In this document: in pieces, positions 25,780 to 36,758 of the stretch
Layout of the letters: the number at the start of each line of letters is the position of its first letter
Position numbering within the stretch: position 1 is the first letter of the stretch
Source: Homalodisca vitripennis
Lineage: Eukaryota; Arthropoda; Insecta; Hemiptera; Cicadellidae
Direction of reading: 5' to 3'
Assembly (NCBI RefSeq): GCF_021130785.1
Contig: NC_060207.1
Coordinates: 7,282,501 to 7,346,500, forward strand
Length of the DNA stretch: 64,000 nucleotides
The notes under the pieces: model-generated
Database searches by the model: none
The model's input: the letters and a program-made list of their open reading frames with translations, nothing else
Told to the model about the DNA's origin: nothing
Translations under genes and position numbers: made by a program

Positions 25780-25849
25780 CGCTCTGTGGTGTAATGGTAG
25801 CACATTCACCCGGCAAGTGAGAGATCCGGGTTCGACTCCCGGCGGAGCA
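25780..25849 (+). mobile_element. tRNA-like SINE head, copy 2, followed by an (AT)n tail
   Basis: This is identical to copy 1, 252 bp downstream. Here the head is followed by AAGTACTTTTTGCGATTC, then AATGTTTATTGAAATT, and directly by the (AT)n tract at 25882-25933. The whole looks like a complete short SINE: tRNA head, about 35-base body and dinucleotide tail. No RNA polymerase III terminator other than the TTTTT just after the head is evident, and that TTTTT could itself stop transcription. Confidence 0.7.
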
Positions 25850-25877
25850 AGTACTTTTTGCGATTCAATGTTTATTG

Positions 25878-25881
<4 letters not shown>

Positions 25882-25933
<52 letters not shown>
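25882..25933. repeat. (AT)n microsatellite, probable SINE tail
   Basis: About 26 AT dinucleotides follow the SINE body directly. The 57.7-kb SINE copy also ends in (AT)n, which supports this being a tail and not a chance neighbour. Confidence 0.9.
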
Positions 25934-25935
<2 letters not shown>

Positions 25936-28900
25936 TTGGAGAAAAACGAAAATAAATAGTTATATAAATATCGTACACCTCACAAAACCTCAAAATGCCT
26001 CAAAAACACGTGTCTTACTAAAGAATGTTTCAGTACGACATCGTTCGACGCTTTCACAATTGTATGTATGTATTTGTATAACATATTGTTATTCAATTAC
26101 CCAAGCCTACCACTAAAAAACTTTTAGAATATTCGAACCAACAACAGACCACTATCTTCAATTGATTACAATTGAAATTACAGCGTATTTAAGTTGACTA
26201 TGCAAAGAAACCACTTTTACTTGATTTCGTATCAGTACATATAACATGTGCACAATCATTCGGCAAGAAATCCCTCTCTTTCCTTTTCGTTCCGTCTTCC
26301 CTGTATGTTACGTTATCGCCATTTTCGGATTGATAATTTTTCATTTTTATCTGAAATAAAAATAAACTCCAATGCAAAAATACTTTACTGCAAAATTAAT
26401 TCAAACACCACACTCTACGGCTGAGTATCGAGTTTTTATATTCCACACCAAAATGGTTTCGTTTGATCACCGAGTTTGAGGATATACAACTAAAGAGTTT
26501 ACGGGAATATTGGAAAGTATTGTAAGTTCGGTGTGTGAATTGACATTCTGTGTCGAGCCGATATGATGATATATTGCTATCACTCAATTCTGCAGAGTAA
26601 AGATGTCAATATGTTCACAACATCGCCTCCCCCGGGACGAGCACATCAAGGTGCGGAGAGGTTAGGCTGAAAGTCGGCTCTATCAATATCCATTTAGCCT
26701 ACTAAAATCGTATTTTTAGTACCGAAATTGAGGGATAGTATTAGCAGTGTTTCAAAGGTATTTTAGCGTTCTATTACAATCCTTCTTAACTAACTGAGTA
26801 GGTGTACAAGGTTTACATATAATAATACATAACGTTGTTATTGTAGACCAAATTAGGTTACTTTTGTGTCTACTTCATAATATAGGCTCGACTGAAACAA
26901 AAATCATAAACAAATTTTCGAAAATTTGCTTATAAAATAAGTGAGGTTGAGTTCGAAAATGATTAACATTTATAACACACTGTATTACTTGATACTGGGC
27001 ACTTTATGACGCAAGCGGGCTGAGGCCCGTGGTAACAATTAGTTTTCAACAACACTGTTTTGTGTGTTTCGTGGGTTCAGATGAGTTAATTCTAAAATGC
27101 GTAATTTTGAACTAAAACTTGGTTAATCTATCATATTGTTTTCAGTCTAGACGAAGTATATGGAACACAATAAACGTTATAATTTATTTATTTATAAATC
27201 AGCAACAGCTAATTTCTATGTGTTTGTAAAATATATATACCGCGGAGCTGTTTAACATAGAGGGAAAAACAATATATAAAACAAAATTGTTCCATATGGC
27301 AAAAAACATAAATAATTCTTCTGGCTCATTCATAAGAAGGAAAGTATGTAGATTTTGTAACAACTGAAATATTGATATTTTTATTTTAGTTATATGATTC
27401 AAACTAAATTTACACAAAATCATGTATAAATAAATACAAACATCAAACAAATTGTTAGTCAAGAAAGGTTTAGGAACGTTACAAAACGTTGTTTAACTTT
27501 TATCTAGGTTTATGAGTAACAAATTTGTCATTTTTAAGATTTGATCGATTCCATAGTAGAATGAAATTGCATGCTGAAAAGTTAGCTGAGGACAACCAAA
27601 ATGTTTATGATATACACGTGTTTATATCGTTTCTTGTTTGGGCATGTTTGGGGCAGTTGTGGTTTCCACCAGCCGCGTCCGCCTCAGCCTCGTGCACGAC
27701 TATGGCCATATGCTCTGTACTACCTGACATTCATACATCATGCTCCTTTCAAAATGTCGACATAAGAAGTTATTGATCAATCTGTTGTTGTTTGGATTAA
27801 GTTTTGGTAATGGTATAGGCCGTATGACATTACGGAAATATCACAAAAACTAGAATGAGACTATCCCACATTTGGACATACTGCCGTAAGGACACTTCAG
27901 CACTACATTCTTCTTCCTCAGTCGTGTTTTAAGCCGCTGGTTTAACGTCCAACTAGTTATTTTTAGCTCTCGTATCAAAATGTGCCTTCGTCGCAAGCTA
28001 GCGCAGTGTCAAAATACTTCCAACAAATAACTCTCGACACTTGCTTCCAACAGTTTGCTAGGAGTGAATTTGTAGGAGAAGCGCAAGTCAGTTGAAGTAT
28101 TCAAATCCACTGAATCCCTCCACTGTCATTTCTCTATTCTATTTCTATTTCTTTATATGTTCTAGTCATCTTCTTCATCTAATATATGAGTGACAGATTG
28201 TTTCTTAGCCGGGTAACGGTTATGTCGAGAAGCATGCCAGCTGCTTGAGCTGCTGTAACGGCACCACACGCCGGAGACTCTACATCGTATATGATCCGTC
28301 AGACACCCATAATTGCATTACGAAAACGGCTAATTTCATAAAAAAGTGTTTATTTTATATTTTTTGCGTTGTAAAGATAATTTATACCCCACCTTATTTC
28401 AATAAAATACTGTTGTTTTTGTTTTTAATGTTTGTGTTTTTGAGGAGTGGATTTCATTTTTATTTAAAACTTTTTATTAGACATACGAGATGTATGTGGC
28501 ATTAATTTTTTTTACTACTAACCAGTTCAATTCATTTCGTGACAATTTAAGTATTTTATCACTTTTGTGGAAAAGACTCCAAATTCAAAGGTTGCGCAAA
28601 AAAACTGGGATAGCGATACTGTCAGGGGAAAAGTATAACAGAATGCATTAGTGGACCACTCCACTAGTATGTTTTGAATGTGAATATGTTATTTGACAGC
28701 CTTTGAACTCAAATCCCTCCCACCCGCCCCACTACCCTTTAGATATCAGCGGATATAAACAATGGACCTGCAGGGGATATATTTCGAATAAACTTTTCTG
28801 TGTCTGTGACGCCGCACCCCTCTGTTACATGCGGTTTTTCATATAGCGTTGAATTTGCTTTGTTTATAACGATCAAAATAGCGCACAATTTCTAAAATAA

Positions 28901-29128
28901 ATAATAGGTTAATTTAAACAAAGTTATTGTGTGTCTCGTTCACTACAGTATATGTATGTATTACTTTAAGTTGAAATTATTAGAGTAGATATTTTCATAA
29001 TACTTTTTATTAAAATTTAATTATTCGCTGAACTGACTAATTTAGAAAGATGTTTTCTGGAAAATTTTGTTTAAGCACATTATTTTCATCAGTATTAATG
29101 ATGAAACAATTTGTATTTCCTACTTATT

Positions 29129-29129
<1 letters not shown>
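25934..29129. other. Long AT-rich non-coding stretch with one relic of the 172-bp repeat
   Basis: No gene is seen. At about 26537-26582, TTGACATT...GAGCCGATATGATGATATATTGCTATC closely resembles the left edge of the 172-bp array at 36.74-36.79 kb, a single non-arrayed relative. GC-richer patches at 27650-27710 and 28200-28320 are unidentified. The 83-, 86- and 87-codon frames in this region lack recognisable domains. Confidence 0.5.

Positions 29130-29162
<33 letters not shown>
29130..29162. repeat. poly(T) homopolymer tract
   Basis: About 33 T in a row are present. It may be the poly(A) tail of a minus-strand insertion, but no element body could be recognised. Confidence 0.9.
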
Positions 29163-29440
29163 CAATGAATTAGCACGCATTTGGAAAAAGATTTGTTTAT
29201 ATGGATAACAATATCTAAATCATTTAGAGAGGTTGGATTCAGATTGAAGAGTTCTATATGGAAGATAGTGTTCATAAATCAACCAATATTTGTGAATTTT
29301 TATGTCTGAAGGATAACTTTCAAAGAAGAATAATACTCTTTTATGTATATATGGTTCAAAACTTCACACGCCTTTTAATAAATTCAATTAGACAAGAAAA
29401 ATTATATTCTTTGTTTGAAGTTTGTTTAAGCGATGGATTG

Positions 29441-29715
29441 TGAAGGAAACAGGATTTTCCGGTCATATATGTGTTAGGAAAGTTATTTTCCTGAGCAAGA
29501 AATCACTTTACAGATGTTGAAACTTAGTTTTTCTGGTTTATTGTATCAGTGGACGATTGCAATAATTATGTGTCAGGTTGTGCAACACAAGAATATGTGT
29601 TAGTTAGGCTAGTTATTTTCCTGAGGAAGAGTTCATATTGCAGATCTCAAAATGTAATATTACTATATTTACTGTATCGCTGAACGATGTCAATAAATAT
29701 ATGATAAAAGAATGT
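29441..29715 (+). repeat. Dispersed repeat family P, left end with two internal units
   Basis: It opens with GTGAAGGAAACAGGATTT, the inverse of the block that closes the copy at 0.5-0.63 kb. It then carries two diverged copies, about 126 bp apart, of the module GTGTTAG...TATTTTCCTGAG...CAGAT...CGAACGAT (first near 29471, second near 29597). The second is closest to the 0.5-kb copy (CTGAGGAAGA, CAGATCTC, CGCTGAACGATG). This fits one element family with a terminal inverted block and internal tandem units. Confidence 0.6.
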
Positions 29716-30786
29716 GTACGATTATGAATTAGCAATCCAAATTTGTGGCTCTGTGGCTATGATACTAAAATAAACGTGCCAAGTAGTGTCTGAAAAAAGT
29801 CTAGCAAGACTTGTAACGTTTGTCTCTAAACATCCTATACTACCATTAATTTGTAAATTTTTTTGACAAATCAAAATTATTAATACTTGATTGGTTATAC
29901 TATAACTTGATTACCAAATTTGGACTTTCTTTGATATGTGCTTCTTTAACCTCTTACGGGGCTTTAGTGCTAGCGAGTCCACAACACCAACTGAAAACTT
30001 TACAATGCTTATTGTTCTGATATAAATTTCAACATAAGGTTTTTCTTATTGTGCAAACTGAAGAGTTGATTGTGACAACCATTGGCAACAACAACAAAAA
30101 ACAAAAAAAATTTGTGGTATTAGACGCTTTGTTTCCTCTACGTATTTCTTTATAAAATAAAGCTCACCGACATATTTTTTTATAAAAATTCATTTTAATA
30201 TGTTTATAATAAAAGTAAAACAACACAAACTTTTTTCCTAAAATATTAGTCTTGGCACCTGTATACGTCCATTTACACTCCCCTTAGTTAAACGTCTAAA
30301 TTTAGATGAATATCTGTGATTTCAATTTTATTTTTATACAAAATCAAAATTTTATTAAACCTTAAGTTAAAATTTATAAATTTTAAATGGTTAATTAAAA
30401 TCCCTAAACCCATTTTTAACATTTTTTTGACCAAAAATATGATCGTTGTAAAAACATTAATCACGATTTACTGTGTTGATAAATTATCTTAAAAATTAAG
30501 GGATATTTTTATAAATTGTTTTATATTTTACATTATTTCCAACCCTCTTTTTTAAGCGGCAAGTTATTCTAAATTAAAACTCTGGAATAACTTACGAAGA
30601 AGAATGTTTACATTTATTTATTTGCTATATTTTTGCATATCTAGTTGAAAAAAATATTAATAGTATAACATGTTAGTCATATTACAGTTAACAGTATGTA
30701 CAACATATAAGGTGATATGTTATATAAACGTTTAGAGATCTACCTATTCGTTAAAATAAACATTGTAGTTAAAGTCGAAGAATATC
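29716..30786. other. AT-rich DNA, no gene seen
   Basis: Very AT-rich sequence with short A and T runs and no open frame of note. Confidence 0.6.
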
Positions 30787-30985
30787 TTATTTTTACCAGG
30801 CGAAGTTAGGGGCTGCAATTAAAGTTAGGCCTTCACTAACACTTAACCTGCGGACCAACGGCTGAAAGATTATTTCCGAACTACCCCCAACGGACAGGCA
30901 GGCGAGCTGCTTGCAAGGACAGAATCGTTCAGCAGTCACCCATCCAAGCAGCAGCCACACTGCGCTGTTGTGTTGGATAAAAAAA
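30787..30985 (-). mobile_element. Candidate 5S-rRNA-derived SINE, minus strand
   Basis: On the minus strand the head contains CTTGGATGGGTGAC (30935-30948), identical over 14 bases to the box C segment of eukaryotic 5S rRNA, preceded by GTGTGGCTGCTG and followed by TGCTGAACG. The remaining body is GC-richer than the flanks and runs to about 30787 (TAAGTGTTAGTGAAGGCC and then CTAACTTTAATTGCAGCCCC). No full 5S rRNA gene is present: the 5' half is missing. Known biology: the SINE3 class has 5S-derived heads. That assignment is inference from one strong motif. Confidence 0.55.
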
Positions 30986-31799
30986 AAGAATTATATTGCT
31001 ATAATTCTGATTACACTGCAACATTAAAGTAAATTAAAAACTTGTTCAGGTACACATAGAGGAGTGCTTAAACAATTTTAGAATGTAAAACAAATTATAT
31101 AATAATCAGGGATGCGAAATAATTGATTTAGCAACAATTGATTTATCTGATTTATCTGAGCTCTATGTTTTAATGTTTTTATTTTTTTATTAACTTCAGC
31201 AGATTAACAGTGATACACATTAAAGAACAGATTTTTATGTTCAAACTTGGATAGCAAAAATGTGTTTCTGAAACATAAATATACTACAATATAAACAAAA
31301 ATATTTCGTTATCACCCCAACACCACCACCATAAAGAAATAAATCAGAGAGAAATATTTTAAGGGGATAAACTAAAACATAAACGTTTGTATTATTTGGT
31401 AGTAAGGCCTATTTTATAGGTTGTTGTATTATCAACTAAACTCTGTTTCCGTAATTTTTTTGTTTGGAAAAGGAATGGCGTTTCTGAATGGATGGTTCTG
31501 AAAAGATTACCAGATTCTAAAACGTGTCAGTATCTTCCTTCCCTTACACAAAGAGACTAAAAAGTAAACTTCTTACCAGCCGATAACGTGTAAAAGGAGT
31601 ATTATCTTGTGCTATATAATACTCTTTAGTCAAGCAGTTTCAAAGTTCGAAATATATTTAAAATCCACAGTCTACATAAGTTAAAAACACACATAGATCA
31701 GTGAAAAGAAGACTTTATAAATATCCTGCATATGTTTCTTTTTTCAGTTATCCTGTGATAAAATGAGATTGATGAATCAATAGTTTGTACCAGTCACGA
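30986..31799. other. AT-rich DNA, no gene seen
   Basis: No array, RNA gene or protein motif was seen. Confidence 0.6.
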
Positions 31800-32417
31800 A
31801 TTTAGATATTTTTGGATACTTCCTACCATTGCTCTGAGATGCTTATCTTCATTGGGTTACGGTGGCTTAATTGACTCCAGAATTAGATATCTTTAAAAAG
31901 AGGGCTCTGAGAATAGTTTGCAGATTTGACCAACGAGAGTTGTAAAGTTCTTCCGATCAAGTGGTACTCTTTGGCAAGCCTTTTCACTTACCATTCGATG
32001 TTATGCATTTTTCAAAACAGAAGTGATTTTGATGTTTTAGATCACTTTTACAATACAAAACAAGCAAACCCTTGTAATTCATAAATTCAGACTTTTCCTA
32101 TTAAAACATTTTCTATTTTACTATGGTCCAAAATTATTCAATTGTCTTCCTATATTAGAAGTATATTAGAAATCAAAATAGTTTAAAATCATTTAAAGTT
32201 AATTTAAACAGCCACTTGGCCCTTGGATACAGAAGATCCCGATGTGATGCACCAAGTCCAATCGCCTTATTAGGTTGCTTACTGTTAGTGTTATTTTGTC
32301 TAAACTTTTGTTTTAGACGATTATTAATGTTAACTTATTATTGGCTGATATGTATTGGTGTACAAAAAAAACTAAATGTTCAACCGTGTTAATAAAAATT
32401 CAATTCAATTCGATTCA
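31800..32417 (+). pseudogene. Non-LTR retrotransposon reverse-transcriptase C-terminus, decayed, with 3' tail
   Basis: Joined over several frameshifts and stops, the plus strand gives peptide blocks typical of the region after the catalytic core in jockey/CR1-type elements. These include IFKKRALRIVC near 31890-31925, a central WYSLASLFTYHS block and a late YGPKLFNCLP block near 32122-32155. The degenerate 3' end runs through CAACCGTGTTAATAAAAATT and closes on a short AATTC-type microsatellite (TTCAATTCAATTCGATTC) at about 32398-32417, a common form of CR1-like 3' end. The endonuclease, the catalytic YADD region and the 5' part are absent. It is an old 5'-truncated insertion, not active. Confidence 0.7.
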
Positions 32418-33520
32418 AACAACGTTTTTGATTTGCGGGCCTACCAGATCGATAATGACGGCATTTCTAAGAGTAAATCCCCCGGAAATCACTATTTGCA
32501 CCACATCAATCACCCCCCCCCCCTCCTTTAGACTCTGGACAGCTTAACTAAAGCTTGATATGAACCCCCAGGAGCCCCTGGCCCGCTGCTATTGATATAC
32601 TAAGCTCTGTGAAATTGGTTCCTATCAGTGATCGACAGGTATGCCCTAGTATTGGGTCTTCACTGCAGAACCACAACAAGGATTATTATAGAACTAATTA
32701 TAGTACAACTGCCATTGAAACTAGTATCAATCGAATTGCATATCTGCAATTTCAATAACTATGGCTTTCAATTAATATTCAATAACAGTACTTATCAATT
32801 TGTATTTAATAAATTGTATATTGAACATGAACAGTAATATCCGTTTATAATCATATTGTATTTCAAGAGTGAAGAAAAAGTCTAAGATTTGTGACGTTTC
32901 TAAAACAGCATGTCGTTTCGGAAACATTCTGATAATTATATTTGTATATTTGAATTTTAGAATATCATATCATATTTTGTATATAATTACTTTCATATTG
33001 AATAGAAAATAAAAAACCTTATTGCTGTGTATTCACAAGAAATAAACCATTTAAGCTCAACTTTTAACTATACTCAACATTTAAATTAATTACAATGAAA
33101 TTATGTGTATCTGTAATAATGTAGTAAACTAATAAAAGCTAATGACATTACCTTAAAATCATACACTAAAACTACAAAAAACTGAACACAACAAATAATA
33201 GAACCGTTAAAGAAGTTTTTATTTGTACTCTACTGATTATAAAACTTTAAATTTATCTCTTTTACTTTTATCATATCAATTAATACATTTATTATTAATA
33301 CATTAATACACATACAGAAATGCCATTAATTATGACAATTCTAAAAGTGTTTGGTTATTTGTACAAATCATATACTTTTTTTAATTTGATTTATCTTTTG
33401 CTTGGACATTTTTCACCGTAATTTTTATTCGTGCCTAAACAGTCAACAATGACAATTTTGATATTAAACATAAACGCGTTGAAGAAGAACAAAGAGGAGG
33501 GGTCAGGTAAGTTAGAAATA
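32418..33520. other. AT-rich DNA with a C-run
   Basis: A C9-10 run sits near 32513-32523. The rest is AT-rich with no gene. The bases just before 33521 (TAAGTTAGAAATA) abut the first array unit without resembling it. Confidence 0.6.
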
Positions 33521-34641
33521 CTTCAGCCTCTGCATGTCCTGATCTCCGATACACGATTCGATGCGAACACATGTTACTTGCGACGTAGAGGTAATCACTT
33601 AGCCAAAATAGTGTCGACACATGGGTCTCGTCATGCGTCAGTCCAAGTTAGAGAGTAAATCACAACTCGCTTTAATAATACTTCAGCCATTGCTTGTCCT
33701 GATCTCCGAGACACGATTCGATGCGAACACATGTTACTTGCGACGTAGGGGTAATCACTTAGCCAAAATAGTGTCGACACATGGGTCTCGTCATGCGTCA
33801 GTCCAAGTTAGAGAGTAAATCACAACTCGCTTTAATAATACTTCAGCCACTGCTTGTCCTGATCTCCGAGACACGATTCGATGCGAACACATGTTACTTG
33901 CGACGTAGAGGTAATCACTTAGCCAAAATAGTGTCGACACATGGGTCTCGTCATGCGTCAGTCCAAGTTAGAGAGTAAATCACAACTCGCTTTAATAATA
34001 CTTCAGCCATTGCTTGTCCTGATCTCCGATACACGATTCGATGCGAACACATGTTACTTGCGACGTAGAGGTTAATCACTTAGCCAAAATAGTGTCGACA
34101 CATGGGTCTCGTCATGCGTCAGTCCAAGTTAGAGAGCAAATCACAACTCGCTTTAATAATACTTCAGCCATTGCTTGTCCTGATCTCCGATACACGATTC
34201 GATGCGAACACATGTTACTAGCGACGTAGGGGTAATCACTTAGCCAAAATAGTGTCGACACATGGGTCTCGTCATGCGTCAGTCCAAGTTAGAGAGCAAA
34301 TCACAACTCGCTTTAATAATACTTCAGCCATTGCTTGTCCTGATCTCCGAGACACGATTTGATGCGAACACATGTTACTAGCGACGTAGGGGTAATCACT
34401 TAGCCAAAATAGTGTCTACACATGGGTCTCGTCATGCGTCAGTCCAAGTTGGAGAGTAAATCACAACTCGCTTTAATAATACTTCAGCCACTGCTTGTCC
34501 TGATCTCCGAGACACGATTTGATGCGAACACATGTTACTTGCGACGTAGGGGTAATCACTTAGCCAAAATAGTGTCGACACATGGGTCTCGTCATGTGTG
34601 AGTCCAAGTTGGAGAGTAAATCACAACTCGCTTTAATAATA
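33521..34641. repeat. 160-bp tandem array, 7 units
   Basis: Units start at 33521, 33681, 33841, 34001, 34162, 34322 and 34482 (the 161-bp step is one inserted T), each opening CTTCAGCC. Conserved blocks include CTTGTCCTGATCTCCGA, ACGATTCGATGCGAACAC and AAATAGTGTCGACACATGGG. The last two units share TTGGAGAG and GATTTGATG variants, so variants cluster by position. Frames of 61-75 codons recur once per unit and are not genes. Confidence 0.97.
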
Positions 34642-35880
34642 CAATAAGCACTGAACACAAATTTAACACTTGTACATACTATTGGTATTTCGTTACGGGT
34701 TTAAATCTTTTTAAATATGTTATACACAATTTATAAGACTACAATAAACTTTATAGATAAAGGAAATCCAAAAATGTAATAAATACGAATGACGTTAATT
34801 TTACACCGTATTTAGTTTATATAAATTTATAAAATTATATTTAGAATGATAATATTAAAACTGATAAGATACTAAGAGACTGCATATGTATTCATGGTAT
34901 CATATTAGTTTACCAACGATAAATCAACTATTAACATTAACACATATTTTAGTCAAACAGTTCTAATAATAGTCACAACACTACTATAGTTTTTTGTTCG
35001 AGTAAGTCATCTTCCGGCGTCAGGAAATATTAAAAGCGAGTATTATCCATACGGAGTCATCATAGTTTAAATTTTATAACCATAGCACAAAACGCAATGA
35101 ATAAATAAAGGAACACACCTCATTTGATAGTTATATCATACACGAATTCTTAAAGTGATACATCATCGCGACCGGCAGAAGACAGGACAACTGACACTAG
35201 GTGATTCCAGTTCCCGTCCATCAGCTGATCGGTCGGTCGGTGACGCGCTGCACTGTTGCGATGGATTACGCAATATGGTCAAATACCAACGCAATAGCGT
35301 TGACATATAATGGGAGTTGAACTGTAGCTTCTAATTATAACATGAGTTCGCCAATGGATTCCATTTAAAATCTGATAAATTTCTTATTCCTCAAGCACGT
35401 TTAGTTTGCTGCCTTTGTTACATTGATGTAACACTTCCAGATTGTCATTCATTCCATTTATTGTGTGGTTCTCATCCATCACATGTTGAGCGATCGAAAA
35501 ATCTTTCTTTGTAATTCTAGCAATGCTCTTTAAATCTTTGGCTAAACGATCTGCCTGTCTGTCCGAGGTAAAAACTCGGATAAGTTAGTTTATAAACGAC
35601 GGGCGGGATGTTGTTTTCCGAGTTCTGAGGTTTACATCTCAAAATGTTCCTGGTGTGGTTTGCTGTCTTAAAGACCAGGTCTAATACATGGGATTTAAGC
35701 TAGTTTTAGTACAATGCCGTACTTTCGGGCTATACTCAACGCATATGTACTTTTTGTCCTGTTTTTCATTTATCGTTTGATGATAACGCTAAATTATCAC
35801 TTTTCTGTACTTAAATAAACCGATATAACGGAGTATTAAAGGATCTAAAAGAACGCAATGAAACCGTTATCGAACAACCA
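34642..35880. other. Non-coding stretch, partly GC-richer
   Basis: The patch at about 35160-35290 (ATCAGCTGATCGGTCGGTCG, then GTGACGCGCTGCACTG) and the one at 35560-35690 are GC-richer than the rest. Neither contains an open frame or RNA I recognise. Confidence 0.5.
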
Positions 35881-36165
35881 TACAGATAGATGGACGGACT
35901 CACCTTTACCTTCTCACCCCAAAATCATAAAGTTTTATCTTGGATGAAGAGGAACACATTTACAATGTTTTAAGTTCTTAGGACATTTCTGTCAAGAGTT
36001 ACTGCACCCCTGACAGCCGGACGGACGGACTGTGCTTGATCTCAAAACAAAAACTTTGTTATCCTTGAAACAAGAAGAACCCTTGTACAAGTCCCGGTTT
36101 CAAGTCTACAGGACATTTCTATGAAGTATGTTATAGCAATACAGACAGACGGACGCACAACGTCA
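35881..36165 (+). repeat. Imperfect duplicated module ending in CAGACGGACG motifs
   Basis: Two diverged copies of a module of about 120 bp are present. Each holds an A/C-rich ACAAGAAGAACCC-type or GAAGAGGAACAC-type block, then TTCTTAGGACATTTCTGT or TCTACAGGACATTTCTAT, then a CAGCCGGACGGACGG or CAGACAGACGGACGC end. A similar GATAGATGGACGG motif opens the segment. It looks like a fragment of a dispersed element with internal repeats, of unknown family. Confidence 0.55.
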
Positions 36166-36758
36166 TGACTTGAAGAAGGGTGTCGTGTCCCTAGTATTGG
36201 TTTAAGAAGGATTCAGTATAATTTTCACGGTGATTTCTTATTTAAATGAATTAAAACATATTTGTCCTATATTTAATAACAATTAATTTATACGATAACT
36301 ACAATCATACCACATTATTATTCTGGATATCTTGATGTAAATTCCAATATATAATAATGCTACTGCTTACTAGAGGTGGTGCAAAATTACTTTTCTCTGA
36401 TTAGATTAAGTTGACGTATTACATAGCTCCCTAGTTCCCAGAATTCTGTGCGGATACACATAGAACACCAGCAAACACTGATAGAGTTAACAAGTAATAA
36501 CTAGCAAGGTTGACCATAGTTTAATCGCTATAGCGTGGATAAACTTTTCCAATACAATTTTCTCTTTGATTGTACTTAGGGATCCCCTTTAATCCTAATT
36601 GGAGCTCATAAATCCGTATTGCTACACTTAAGCTTCGCCGCTGTTCTTTTGGCGTACAAAATGAAAGCAATAAAAACACTACATAAAAAAGAACTTTCAT
36701 TGAACATGAAACGCCGCAATGAATCACAAAAACCTGAACATTTGACATTTGGGTTCCT
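36166..36758. other. AT-rich spacer before the 172-bp array
   Basis: No gene was found. Overlapping minus-strand frames that start in the array extend into this stretch. The last 20-30 bases (CATTTGACATTTGGGTTCC) match the single relic at 26.54 kb, so the array edge is part of a wider sequence found elsewhere. Confidence 0.55.

Larger units (their letters stand above)
25351..25854 (+). repeat. Exact 252-bp tandem duplication carrying a tRNA-like SINE head
   Basis: Bases 25351-25602 and 25603-25854 look identical by eye over the full 252 bp. A third partial copy (TTTTTGCGATTCAATGTTTA and the following TTGAAATT) continues from 25855 until the (AT)n tract. Each unit ends in a tRNA-like sequence followed by AAGTAC. 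The lack of differences means either a very recent duplication or an assembly duplication. Confidence 0.95.

Noticed and set aside
25528..25849. Two functional tRNA-Ala(GGC) genes
   Set aside because: C33, the unusual anticodon, the mismatched acceptor end and a related (AT)n-tailed copy at 57.7 kb favour a SINE. It is kept as a mobile element with the doubt stated.
25733..26116. 127-codon plus-strand frame
   Set aside because: It reads through the SINE head and the (AT)n tract (an Ile/Tyr run) and has no domain.
30930..30985. 5S rRNA gene
   Set aside because: Only the box C neighbourhood matches. The remaining 5S length is absent.
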